Part shown: piece after piece, positions 20,907 to 33,327 of the stretch
How the letters are laid out: every line of letters starts with the position of its first letter
How positions within the stretch are numbered: the first letter of the stretch is position 1
Assembly (NCBI GenBank): GCA_025558075.1
Contig: JAHLKF010000010.1
Location: forward strand, 372,001-436,000
Reading direction: 5' to 3'
DNA: 64,000 bases
Origin: Gaertneriomyces semiglobifer
Lineage: Eukaryota; Chytridiomycota; Chytridiomycetes; Spizellomycetales; Spizellomycetaceae
Position numbers and translations under genes: made by a program
The notes under the pieces: model-generated
Told to the model about the DNA's origin: nothing
Database searches by the model: none
What the model saw: only the letters and a program-made list of their open reading frames with translations

Positions 20907-22158
20907 GTTGACGGATCGAGAGTGTAAGTAGACGGGTGCTACCTACGTTAACAGCAGAAGCCCCCAGAGTTAATATGGGGAAGCGCTACATGCTTTTTTT
21001 GACATTGGACGTACCGTTTTTGAAAGGGATGGGGCACCGAGGTGATCGTCGAATCAAGGTGTTACGAAAAGCGATCTTGTTGTCTCGTTAACTGAATCAG
21101 CTCAGCTGGCTCAGGTAGTTGGTTGGTTGGTTGGTAAGATCAAGACCCCGAGAAGAGGCGATGGAGACCCCTTTTATAGGCGATGGAGGGGGGGAGTGAG
21201 CGGGAATGCCGAATGGGTGGGGAGGAGAGTGCACTGGTCGCTGATTTGGCCCTCGCAGAGCCGATGTCCGTAGAGGCCGTTGTGTCAAGATGGTCTTTGT
21301 TCATCATGAAAACTGGTCAATACCAAGCGCACTATTACTGTGTACGTGCCGGCCCGATTCAATGGAATCGTTTAAAGATGAGCCCGAGACGGGCCTCCGT
21401 TCTCTGCAAGTCGGGCGCAACAAGGAGGTGCCATCGAACGAAAGAGATGCCAGCACCTGGAAATTGAATGGGGTTGCGTCGAGAGATCTGATAGTAGCGG
21501 ATTAGGATATGAACGGCACCGCGCGTTGAGCGGAGGAGCGCGACGCGAACTGGCTTGGGTAAGATACGCGTGACGTTTATTGGTTATGTAAGCAGATATG
21601 CGTCACACACTGACACTCACTCATCTTTGCTCATTAAAACTTTAATTAACAGTCTTTGCATGACATTAAGAACCTGTCTAAATCAATGACCTTACCTGTT
21701 ATTGCAGAAAGTTTGTGAGTGCTTATGCGCGAGCCTGTTAGCTAATGCATCGTCTCGGCAGGTCAGCCAAGGAGCTAGGGCGTTAAGAAAATCCTTTCGC
21801 ATACTGCACTTACAGTAGTAAGGACAGACCTGCCTTAAAATTGAGGCAGGAAGCCTTTGATCAATTGATGCCAGAAACTCAACGCCAAACTTGTCGCTTG
21901 AGCTACGTGATCACGTGGACACCTCACGGACACAACTACACACACATGCACTCGCAACGCAATGCACTCCAACGCTGATTTGAATTTGCTATGATCTTGA
22001 TCAGATTGGCCGATCGAACAAGTAAAGTTAGCTGGGAAAAAATCAGTTTGTAAAGAGATCCACTGTGGTTACTTCCGCGGTTTGAACCAGGTGTCTACTC
22101 TCATAAGGCTGACGCCCCTTGGATCTTGGCTTCGCTCGTTGGGAAGCGACATCAAACC
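20907..22158. other. Intergenic region between Cys-rich gene copy 2 and aminotransferase
   Basis: Divergent spacer of 1.25 kb. The proximal part is the unit B promoter, including a clear minus-strand TATA box at 21171-21178 and a GGTT tetranucleotide run at about 21118-21134. Beyond about 21500 I see AT-richer sequence without a gene or recognised element. The aminotransferase promoter must lie at the right end. Confidence 0.5.
21171..21178 (-). promoter_or_regulatory. TATA box of Cys-rich gene copy 2
   Basis: Reads TATAAAAG on the minus strand, about 265 bp upstream of the ATG at 20906. The matching position in unit A carries TATAAGAAG. The long distance implies a leader of roughly 200 nt, possibly with a 5' UTR intron. 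Confidence 0.5.
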
Positions 22159-23681
22159 ATGTCCTCTACTGCGGCCCTCGCTCCTATCACCTCCTCTGAC
22201 AGCGCCATGCACTGCACACTCTTTGATGCAGTCATTTCTCCTGATGTTACCAACTTCACCGTCGGCGCTCCCGCCCCCGCCCTCCTGCCTGTAGATTCCA
22301 CAAAGAAGGCCATGGCAGCCATGGATTCTAGCTGGCAATTGCAGTACGGCCCGGAAGTCGGACCATCCCCGTTCCTACACGCCCTGGCCAACTTTTTGTC
22401 CGCGCAGTATCAGACTCCAGTGGACTCCAACCTTTTGATGGTGACTAGCGGGTGCTCCCAAAGTTTGTCCAACTTGCTAACTCAATTTACGGATATGAGC
22501 ACGGTGGTATATATGGAAGATCCTTCATACTTCCTGGCCCAGAATATCGTTCGGGATCATGGATTACGCATGCTGCCAGTGGCTACCGATGAGTTTGGGC
22601 TGGATATGGACTCGTTTGAAAAGCAGCTAGCCGAGCGGGAACGGGACACCTCTGGTCCGTTTGACTCAAAGACGATGCCGTACCCATCTGTTTTGTACTT
22701 GGTACCAACGTACAACAATCCAAGAGGAAGCACTTTGCCTGACGACCGACGACGAAGGTAATTCATTGACCCACTTGCTGCTCTGCCCTGATTTCTGAAA
22801 CCCGCAGTTGCTTCTGCTTTTGCGAAAAGGCTTGTTGACCTTGCGTACAAGCATAGTATCTTGTAAGTTGCTCCTTAGTGTCTCAGTCTCCGTCGCACGA
22901 CTTATTATTCAAAAGAGTAGTTTGTGATGATGTCTACGACATGCTCACTTATGACGGCCTGAACGGCTTCTCGAATGTAACTTCGTCGGGCCCTGTACGG
23001 CGCATATTTTACTACGACCCACATCCTGATGACGGGCGTATCGTTTCCAATGGGACGTTTTCCAAAATATATGCTCCTGGAGTACGATTAGGATGGATTG
23101 AAGCCGGAAAGACGATTATCGAACGGATAAAGAAGAGGTATGATATACTTCTTTAAACGGGTTCACCTTTCTCAAAACTCATCCATCAACCGGGCAGCGG
23201 GCTAGCGGTTAGCGGAGGGTGTGCGAACCAATTAACATCTGGCTGGATGCTGCAAGCCATCAAAATGAATCTCCTTGACGAGCAGCTGCAGCGATTGCGC
23301 TCGACGTACAGTCGAAACATGTCGGCCATGATAAGCACCCTCAAGTCGGAACTCCCTAACAGCGTCAAAGTCATGGAACCGCCTAGTCATGGTGGGTTTT
23401 TTGTGTGGTTACAGTTACCCAAACATATTCCAAGCATGGAACTACGCCAGCGCGCGATTGATGAAGAGAAGGTACTACGGAGCACTCCATTTTGATAACA
23501 TATTATAAGCGGAGACACTGATACTTGGGAAAACACCTAGATTTCGTTTGCCGCAGGAGAATGGTCAAGCCCAACGAAAAGGTATCGCAATTGTTTACGA
23601 CTGGCGGTGACGTTTTATGACGAGAAGACTATTGTGGAAGGCGTACATCGTTTAGCAAGATTATTGAAACGGGTGTGTTGA
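22159..23681 (+). CDS. PLP-dependent class I/II aminotransferase (ARO8/2-aminoadipate-like)
   Basis: Five exons (22159-22757, 22830-22862, 22916-23137, 23198-23471, 23541-23681), 422 aa, with introns of 53-72 nt. Fold type I landmarks run in order: [20 protein letters not shown] near the N-terminus, [12 protein letters not shown] (cofactor phosphate binding), [20 protein letters not shown] (the Asn that contacts PLP), [10 protein letters not shown] (Asp to the pyridine N), [20 protein letters not shown] (the Schiff-base Lys in SK and the Arg in GVRLGW), and a C-terminal [13 protein letters not shown] with the substrate-carboxylate Arg. This matches the family of aromatic and 2-aminoadipate aminotransferases and relatives of yeast YER152C. 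The substrate cannot be assigned from sequence. The second exon is only 33 nt, and each junction restores a conserved motif. Confidence 0.9.
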
Positions 23682-23867
23682 GTAACAAACCCATTTGCTT
23701 ATGTTCCTGACGTCTCCCTTGGGCTCTTTTCATCTCTTGCGGAAACGACACTGACATGTACTATTACAACTGAATTTGGCCCATCCGGGACATCTTATTG
23801 TGCATTTTATGAAAAAAAAAACTCACTACATAGAATTCATGCGGTTGAGGAATCATCCTTTGTCTGG

Positions 23868-25112
23868 CTACGAGCGAAGAATTTGACTTAGGTCCTTCAC
23901 GTCACCACCACGGTATTTCCCGGCGGCACCGGATTTGCTGGGCGAATCGCGGCCCGAGAGACCGCGGCCTGTGCCATCAGAGTTGAAACGCTCTTTGTGC
24001 GAGCCCGTGTATCCCGAGGAGTCAGTGAGTCTATCAAAGACTGAACCACCTTTCGAAGACTGTCCACATGATGTCTTAGCTGCACGTAGAGTGGTTTTAT
24101 TTCATTGCACGTGGCATCACTTACCGCAGTATAGGGCTTGGGCTCAGCCTTTTTTGTCTTCTCGGCCGGCTTGGTCGCCTTGGGCTTGTGTGCGTTGACA
24201 TCTGTCGTAATCGTACATTCTAGATATTAGAAAGCGTAGGGAACGCAATCTGCCCATTCAGGTAGCTTACCTAGCTTCTCAGAACTGGCAGTGACTACGC
24301 TGGCGTGACCACGCTTAGAGCCGCTGCTAGGTTTGGACTGTTCTTGAGCATCGGGGTCAACAGACACTGGCAAACCGCGCACGGTGGTCGGCTCGCGGTT
24401 CACCAGCTTGCTCAGGTCATCCGTCTTAGCGGGTTGATCGCGGCCAGCGAGGCCGCGGCCATGGCCCTGTTCATCAAAACGGAGCTTGTGCTGTCGGCAA
24501 GTATTGTTGGAACACAAGGGAACATAGTGGCGAGTAAACTGTATATAGCACTTACCGTGCCAGTATATTTGGATGTGTCCGTTAAACGGTCCACAATAGC
24601 ATCCGATTGTGGAGTCTGAAAATATGGATCATTAAATTAATAACAGCCAACACCCACAAAGGCGTCGGTAACAACATCTCGTACCGTGCCGGAAGCAATA
24701 GGTCCGCTGCCCCTCTTGACAATGTCACCGGTAACAGCTTCCAGAGCTTCACGTCCCTTCTTCCCCGCATACTTTTTTTCAGCAAGCTGGGTCAGAGCAT
24801 CCAAAAAGGTGTTCCAGTCAAGCTTGCGTGCACCCTTGGGCTTGACCTTGTTAAAGGTGATGTCGACATCAGTGGTGGTCACCTTTTTGCCGTCAATGAT
24901 TTTGTTGTCACGAGCGAATTTAGCAAACTTGGCACCTTAATTTTCCAGCAAAGTTTGAGCATATCATTGTACTATACAAAGACTAAGTGGCAATGTTAAG
25001 ACCCACCATCCATTTGAGGCCCAGCTATGTTCTCAAGAGACCCAGTGCTGGATAAATTGCGATTGGAACCAAAGGCGCAAAAGGCCTCATAGATCTCACG
25101 TAATTCTTCCAT
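23868..25112 (-). CDS. p25-alpha/TPPP family protein with extra C-terminal p25 motifs
   Basis: Six exons on the minus strand (25112-25007, 24935-24658, 24615-24556, 24490-24271, 24219-24125, 24074-23868), 321 aa. The core p25-alpha domain (about residues 1-130) shows the family signatures: an N-terminal helix [48 protein letters not shown] and [12 protein letters not shown]. The usual C-terminal signature appears twice: [11 protein letters not shown] with [15 protein letters not shown], then [20 protein letters not shown] with GRGLSGRD. These are separated by a Lys/Pro-rich linker. TPPP proteins bind and bundle microtubules, and in protists and fungi they track with possession of a flagellum. 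The third intron-exon set includes a short 42-nt intron (24616-24657) that should be confirmed. It is divergent from RPS23 over 294 bp. Confidence 0.88.
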
Positions 25113-25267
25113 TTTCTTTACCGATTTCGCTGATTTGTAGCAATGTGATTTTGAGCTATCGTTGTTAAGGAAGAGCTGCAAGTACTTGTACGCACAGTTA
25201 TATATGCCCCCGTATTTGCACAGTTCGCCTGACGGAGGGCGCGCGCGTTACTCCGACCTCTTATGTA

Positions 25268-25276
25268 ATAACCCTA
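25268..25276 (+). promoter_or_regulatory. Telobox-like element upstream of RPS23
   Basis: TAACCCTAG at about 25268-25276, 130 bp before the RPS23 ATG. AACCCTA teloboxes occur in ribosomal-protein promoters of several fungi and plants. The placement between TPPP and RPS23 is suggestive only; a single copy could be chance. Confidence 0.35.
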
Positions 25277-25406
25277 GAGCCATCACGTAAGCAAACACAT
25301 TTTTTGGTATGGGGCAAGCCGAGGACTTTGCGTGAGACGGGCGATTTTCCCCTCCGATTTTTGGGTTCCCTCAGTTTCGCTCACGTCCCTTGTCAAGACA
25401 GCAACA

Positions 25407-26593
<1,187 letters not shown>

Positions 26594-27371
26594 AGAACAG
26601 CCGCTTATTACCCTTTTCTCTGGTCTGCTGTAAATGTTTTATCATGCAATCTTGCTGAATATACGCGATTCTTGGCAGTTTGGCAGTTATGATGCAGTTA
26701 GGGTAGCGCAGGTGCTCAAGAACGCGGGATGGCTGCCACCGCAATTGTTCATGTTCCATGAACGGATGGTTTTGAAAGTCCGCGTTTCGGTAAGTGCCGC
26801 TGTGCGATAACCGGCAAGTGAAACAAAGCACACGAACTTACGAGACTGGGTTTCATTGTGGACGTATTCCTGTAAACATGTTGCCTAAAACATGTTGATT
26901 CCCATTCCCATTGCCCGTAATATCATCGAGAGTAATTAATGAATGTATGGCTATTTTTATGAATGTGGAAAACAGATTCTGGAAGCTGACATGCGCTTGC
27001 CATGAGCCACCGCCTGCTTCCATAACAGTGTTGATACACCCAGCAAACGCTGCCCACACCAACGCCGCCAATACCTCTACCACCACACTTGCACGCACCT
27101 CTTAATCCAAAGAATATCCTTCGCAGATACCTCCATTTGAAGTTGCCAGTTGCATATCTCACATTGCCTCAATCGGCAGTAAAAGGAGGCGCATTATTAG
27201 ACGCGTTACAAGTTGTCCCCCCGCGCCGCTCGCTACGTAGCCATACACCACCAGCCGGCCAGTCATTTGGGTTGCTACCTCTACACATCGTTGCTTGCTC
27301 TTGCTCGGCCAACAATCCGATTTCCTAAACAGCATTACACACATCTACCCGTTACTCTCTGATTCAGCAAT
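26594..27371. other. Intergenic region, RPS23 to cofilin
   Basis: 778 bp between two plus-strand housekeeping genes. It should contain the RPS23 3' end and the cofilin promoter. A TTAGGGT telomere-like heptamer occurs at about 26698-26704. The short open frames on both strands have no coding features I can support. Confidence 0.5.
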
Positions 27372-28078
27372 ATGGTGAGGTATTGGTTGCGATGTCGTCG
27401 CAAACCGGGGTGGCGTCCGTCACATACAGCACGTCCGGTTTTGGGTTCTGATCCGTTTTTGGTTTTCTCTTTCTTTGCTGTTGTCGCATTTAGTCTAGCG
27501 GTGTCGGAGTTCAGGACCTTGCCGTCGAGGCTTTCCAAGACTTGAAGTTGAAGAAGAAGTACCGTTACATCGTTTACAAGATCAACGACACAAACACCGA
27601 GATTGTGGTCGAGAAGACCGTCGAGTCTGCGGAATACGACGACTTTGTACAGTCTCTCCCGGCCAACGAGTGCCGCTACTGCGTCTACGACTTCCAGTAT
27701 GACACTTCGGGTGAGGGAATTAGGAACAAGATCCTCTTCTACGTTTGGTAAGCACCCTCGATTCTTATCAACTCCGTTCATCAAGCAATCAATTCACTTT
27801 ATTGACATGTCTATTGCTCATCTCCTCTCCAGGTCCCCTGACACATCCAAGATCAAGCAAAAAATGTTGTACGCCGCTAGTAAGGATGCTCTGAGGAAGA
27901 AGTTGGACGGTATCTACACCGAGATTCAGTGCACGGATTTATCTGAAGTCAGCTACGAAACAGTCTTGGACAAGGTAATTTCGTGATGCTCTTCCGTGAT
28001 TTTGCGGGCACTTGGATTGGTGGATGTCCAAATTTATTCTTACGCTTTACTTCTCAGGTCACCCGGATGACCAGCTAA
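27372..28078 (+). CDS. COF1: Cofilin / actin-depolymerising factor
   Basis: Four exons (27372-27374, 27494-27747, 27833-27974, 28058-28078), about 139 aa. The first coding exon is just the ATG. The spliced N-terminus [19 protein letters not shown] is the classic ADF start, with the phosphorylatable Ser3 equivalent preserved. Further landmarks are [19 protein letters not shown], a [20 protein letters not shown] stretch, the helix [20 protein letters not shown] that binds actin, and [11 protein letters not shown]. Cofilin severs and depolymerises actin filaments in the cytosol and is essential in yeast. The short last exon (VTRMTS) was placed from splice signals and the usual protein length. 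Confidence 0.95.
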
Positions 28079-28223
28079 ATAATCAGCGACAAAAGAATGG
28101 GACGCCTTTGGTGACAGGAATTTATCTACAGTATGTCATAAAATATATTGTTGTGTGGTCGACAAATGACGTCGGATCCGGTTGCAATATCCCATGGAAA
28201 ATCTGTACAGCCCTGTACCAGGC

Positions 28224-31200
28224 TTACTGGAAGCTGGATCTAATATTTGATCGCGTGGAATTTAGCTCACGAACTTCAAGGATTGTTGCGCCATTCCAAC
28301 TCACCGGAACTTTTTAATTTCTACCATGACGCTTTGAAGCCCCACAGGCTGAACTTGAGCCTTTTTGGCTGCGAACTTTCTATCCCATAGTGTTGTAAAC
28401 CTTTTGTAGGAAAGCAGCAGCTGTGTCAATGCCGTGTGCAGGACACGTGCTCCGTTCTGGAAATTCGAGAAGGATTGCATGATGGATTCATTCAAGGCGG
28501 AAATCGCCGGTTTCCAGATATTGTTGAAGTCGGTAGCTACGGCTTCAAATCGGTCTGCGGATTGTGCTTCAGCAAACGTCCAAACAACGGAAAATAAATC
28601 ACCAATAGCAGGACGCACTTTCACTGATGCTGGTAAGCTGGCTCTCGTCTTCCAATGCTCGCACAAAACTCGTCAGAGTGAGGAAGCTCGGCTTCAGCTC
28701 TTCTTCCACATACTCGTTAATCTTGCTGTCCAATATTTCGTTAAAATGGCGTCTTTCTTGATCGAAGGATGGCATAGATTGCTCCTGTAATGAAATTAGC
28801 ATGTTGATAGTCTTCGCAGCGCACTGCATTGAGGAACTCACGCTCAGAAGTGACACCACAAGATCGTAGTTATTTATTAAAAACGCTAGGCGACTCTTTT
28901 TTGCCGTAAATTCTCCAGACATTCGCATCAAGAGATGTTCTACTTCCATTCGCAACCTCTGCAGACTGTATATATGATCATGTAATTAGCGTGAGCATTC
29001 GGTCGACAGCACAAATCAGATGGAATACCTGTTGGTCAAGAGGGCGTCGTCGTATCCGTGATTCAAAGCTAATATGGACGCCGCGAACTCCCCATATCGT
29101 CTTGTTATCTGCAAACAACCATCCCCTGAATACTTGAGACTCAGAGAAGCAGGCGTAAAATACTCACGTAGTGCGGGTGGATATCTTTAGTTGGAAGCAG
29201 GGCTCTGGGGGATGCTTTCTTGAGGCTCTCCACATGCATGTCCATAATAGCTTGGAACCTTGGCCATAACATCATATTTGTTGCATTGGTGTAGCTTTCT
29301 AGGCATGGCACTCGACGCTTCTGCATAATGCGGATGTTCTGATTGTTTAAGCGAATGCATAAGAGTATGCCGACAGCATCGAAGCTCGCATCGATATATT
29401 GTTTGCTGTGGGCCTTTCGAGATGTCAACTTCACGACGCTTTCTTTAACAATATACGTTCCCACCTGGAGTAGCTTCAAAGTCGAATCAAAAATGTCATT
29501 GAACACAGATGCGCCCCATGATACCTCCTTCGGAAGACGCCCATGCTTTTGGCGCGGTGCTACGAAAAACTCGAGAGCAAACAAGTATTCGGAACACGCG
29601 TTGTCCATCAACAATCGTGATATACTCTTAAAAATCGCTTCGAAGGGAAATTTCTGTCAAGAGTGTTACAATTGCACTGGAAGACATTCTTGCCGGATTT
29701 GACGTACCAAGTTCTGCTCCTCGGCAAAATGAGGCAAAATTATACCCGGATCGGAACTTGTGAGGACCTGAACGCGGTCGCCAAAGGAGAACACATTCGT
29801 CTTGTCCTTCAGCTGGGCTTTCATGCCGAACAGGCCAGGTAAACCTATGGAAACGGGTAAGGTTCTGCGTACTACGACTCTGTAAGTCTGGAAACACTAC
29901 CTCGCTTAGTGTTTTCTTCACTGGCAATAAGGTCGGATTTATCGGCGATGACATTCTAAAATGGCAATGTGGTAAGCATTGGCACTGTGCATCACCTTAC
30001 GCGATCTTACCTGCAGTTTCTGTAATGACCGGATATAGCGGTCAAACAATGACAAGTAGTGGCTTCCAATTGTGGTTGCGTAAAGAAGTCGGATTTCAGC
30101 GGCGGCGTCGGTGGAACGTTCTACCAAGAACTCATAAAGTCCTTTATACTTGAGAAGGACATTCTGCTGGATAATGGCGATGTTGGTATTTGGGGCCTTG
30201 AGGGATTCGATCTTTTTCGCAAGGAAATCGCGAGCTTTCTCAGCGGCCTAAAGGAAGTTTAGGAAAAGAAACAGGTGGAATAGTCCGGTATTGAATCCTC
30301 CTACCTTAAGACGTAGCCTTTCGAGTTCTGGGCCAATGTCACCAAAAGCTTTGATATGTCGACCTTGTTGGCTTTTCACAAAGCCAATCTTTTGATTGAG
30401 CTCGGCTAAATGTTGCAAGAAGAATTCGTTCACTTCTCCTTCAGATATCTTTCTGATCCCGGACGGTCACTACACCTTCACTTGAAAGACGGACTGTTTG
30501 CATTCACTCACCGAATCAAGTCAGGACTGATGACAACGCCATCTAGAATGGTATTCATCTTCTGTTGGACATCCTACTCTTAAGAGCTTAAGTCGAGGTC
30601 TGCCACGAAGTTCAAAGCATCTCTATCGTACCATTCGATTCTTTAGCTTGATATTCATCAGCTGAGACTGCTCTTGAAGAGTTTGAATTTCACCACTAAT
30701 ATTCCCCAAATCAGCTTGGAATCCTGTCATGAGCAATTCCATCTTGTTTAAAATATCATCACAACTCTACGGGATATCCGTGAGTCTGGGAATGGTCGAT
30801 AGTTGGAAGTACACCCATACTTGTATCTGTTGATGTAAATCCACCAAATTCTGGCTCTGCTTAACATCTTCGAACGTTCAGCCAGGGAAACCTGATCAGG
30901 GAGGCATTGTACCCACAGTCCAATATATGCACTTGCTCAACCTCACTCAACTCTTGAGAGACGAACTTGGCATATTCCCGTAAGTCCGTGCCCTAAAGCA
31001 TGTCTACACTCAGCTTCTAATAATGAAACGGGAATGCAAGCTTCGGGTACTTTGGTGAAAGCACCCTGAACAAGTGTATCTTCTTGGAAAGCAGAGATTC
31101 TGTCTGAGGAGCCTGCATGTTGAGTTTCAAGAGCGGTCACTCGGGAAAACATTTTAAGCATCTCACCATCAACTTCGTCAAAGGACAGCTCGTCTGTCCC

Positions 31201-31402
31201 ACTATAAGGCTCGTCTGGTTTGTTTGCAGCTCCATCCTACATATACCAAGGGCTTAATCGTTAGCTAACGATCCAGGAACGCTATTCCGGTGTCTTCACT
31301 TACTTCGTTGTCCGACAACAACGATGCAACAAACGTAATGGCCTTATCCGTTGCCCTCCCTTGCGTGGGTGGAGACGATAGCACTTGCTCCGTAGCAGGC
31401 AT
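28224..31402 (-). CDS. VPS52: Vacuolar protein sorting-associated protein 52 (GARP/EARP tethering complex)
   Basis: Multi-exon minus-strand gene with roughly a dozen short introns; several boundaries are not resolved. Exon 1 (31402-31304) encodes MPATEQVLSSPPTQGRATDK and leads in phase to a segment around 31235 (DGAANKPDEPYSG...). Coiled-coil exons follow between about 31160 and 29700. Diagnostic Vps52 blocks are MLMDNACSEYLFALEFF and NATNMMLWPRFQAIMDMHVE (about 29614-29170), FTAKKSRLAFLINNYDLVV (about 28915-28860), SFSNFQNGARVLHTALTQLL and the near-terminal QSVMVEIKKF (28666-28305). A small last exon (28239-28224) adds SSFQ. Vps52 is the core coiled-coil subunit of GARP, which tethers endosome-derived vesicles at the trans-Golgi network. 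The start is 141 bp from that of CCDC61 on the opposite strand. Confidence 0.88.
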
Positions 31403-31543
31403 AGTCTTCCAGAAGCCTATGGGAGATTGGGTTCATTCCCTCAGTCGCTTGCCCTTTCGCGTTTTCCAGTGCGCGTATCTCCAACGCACCGGCCAACGCA
31501 CGACTGTGGCATTCCGTGCTATTTACTGTACGAATTGTGAATT

Positions 31544-33236
31544 ATGGGTATCGGAAGCTTAGGGTCGTTTTCGGAAAATGCGATGGTCAAGTTTAAAGGA
31601 CGGCAATGCCAACTCTCCGTTTCTGGAAGTGTCGACGCTGGACCCGGAGACTGTGGAGTACTTACCGTTCAACTTGAGGACGTTGAGAACGGCTACAAGT
31701 GGGCTGGAGTATTCTCCGCTGCGGGTAAGCCAATAACAACGTACCGTCGTTGAATGTGCAGTTCCGCTGACTACATGGTCTAAGGTATCGAGGAAATCAC
31801 AACAAAAACTGGCAACTTCAAGAGGTTCACCGTTTTTGTGGAAATGTTGCTGTCATCGTTAAGCAAGGTAAAAATGTTTGCTATCGAGCGTTATACCATG
31901 TGCCGATGCGTTTGCTTCTTTGTAGAGCAGCCAGACAGTACATTTGGACTTCTTAACAATAGACGACCTTAGAAATATGGCAAACGACCATGCACAGAAG
32001 TCAAGCGGAAGTAATCAGAAAGTTTATTTGGTGTTGACATACGCAGTGGCATTTGACAGGTACTCCGGCGTCTTTCGTGTTTTGTGTTGTTGAACTATTG
32101 CTGACCTACGGATAACTGATATCAGGGTGCACTACCCATTGCCGATGAATTTGGAAACCTCCGATAGCCCGGACGGCGGTGCCACAGCGTGGACACAGAA
32201 CATGCCTATGCACAGTGTAGATCCTCTGAAACGTATGGAGGAGATATCAAACGTAGGGATTATGACTCTGCCCCTACTCCAGCACCTTGCTAAGTCAAAC
32301 GCGACGTAAGCTTTTACGTGAGAATGATAGGCTCAAGTATGAACTCAAGATAGCAACATCGCAGGCGTCGTCTGTTCAGAGTTCAACACGGTGCGTAAGT
32401 TGGTGCTTCGTGGGTGAGCGATACTGGACGGCAACTCAGTTACGCATTCAGACATTTCAATGAGCACAGGGAGCTAGAGACCTTAAAAAACCTCCAGTAT
32501 CTTGCACAGGATGCGGTGAAAGCGGCGAAGCGGGAGTACAAACGCTTTTTCGACCGCAACTCCGCACTGCGGCATGTACGTGTAGCGTGAACCCCTGTGC
32601 CTTGTAGCCATGCTCTGACGCTTAATCAGTCCCCATCTGCAATACGTTTAGCGGATCATCTATCCAAATTGGAGAAGATTCTCGGATCCTTGGTAGGGAC
32701 GGCGGGCTCGTTCTGTGGTGAAGTCTCTTTCACTAATTGGCGATACAGAAAGAGCTCTCCAGTCCAATCCAACCACGCAGTGAGCTCATGGACAGCTCCT
32801 TCTCGAGTGCACCAATGCCCGTTCGAATGAGACATGCCCCCCCACGATCGCGACCCCGATCAAAGGACTTGCAACACACTCGAGCACCTTCAACACGCAA
32901 TAGATCACGGAATCAAGCTGATAGGTACTGCGCATCCAGCGGCTGCACGTGTAGGAGGTGCTCACTAAGCATAATCACGCTCAGCTATGTGCCAGTTAAG
33001 TCACGCCCCTTATCACGAGATGTATGGTCGTCGTCGGGCGGCAGAGAGGGAAGGTCATCACGAAGTACGATCTAAAGTGTAGTTTGCGTCCAAAATCATT
33101 CTCGCATATTGACATGACGATACCAGATCGGAACAACAGTCCTTCACCGTTTCGTCGCTTCGATCCAACCGAGTACGTTCAATTACGGTTGCTGGTTCAG
33201 GAATGGCTGACTGAACATAGTCACCCAGATACGTGA
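31544..33236 (+). CDS. CCDC61: CCDC61 / VFL3 basal-body protein
   Basis: Nine or more exons. Well-supported ones are 31544-31724, 31785-31867, 31926-32059, 32126-32305, 32365-32394, 32452-32575, 32630-32692 and 32749-32924; the boundaries of the last exon(s) up to the stop at 33236 are uncertain. The N-terminal XRCC4/SAS-6-like head shows FKGRQCQLSVSG, GILL-type contacts, EEITTKTGNFKRFTVFVEML, VHLDFLTIDDLRNM and YAVAFDRVHYPLPM, the last being the most diagnostic CCDC61 block. A coiled coil follows (HFNEHRELETLKNLQYLAQD), then an Arg/Ser-rich tail and the C-terminal SPFRRFDPTEYV motif. In Chlamydomonas (VFL3) and vertebrates this paralog of SAS-6 organises basal bodies and their accessory fibres. 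Its presence implies centrioles and a flagellated stage. Confidence 0.9.
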
Positions 33237-33327
33237 AGGAAAGAAACCGGAAGCTGGACGAGAGACGCGCCAGAAGGTGAAGCGACATGCTTTTGTTTGT
33301 GTACAGGGCGTACGAACACTGTGCTGA

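Larger units (their letters stand above)
19116..21320. repeat. Tandem duplication, unit B
   Basis: Second copy of the 2.38-kb repeat, containing the 3' flank, the Cys-rich gene at 19272-20906 and its promoter. Similarity to unit A can be followed upstream to about 21315 (CCCTCGCAGAGCCGATG and AAGATGGTCTTTGT have counterparts near 18828-18885), then fades. Confidence 0.85.

Noticed and set aside
26698..26704. TTAGGGT as a telomeric tract
   Set aside because: Only a single heptamer within gene-dense sequence; not a telomere repeat array.
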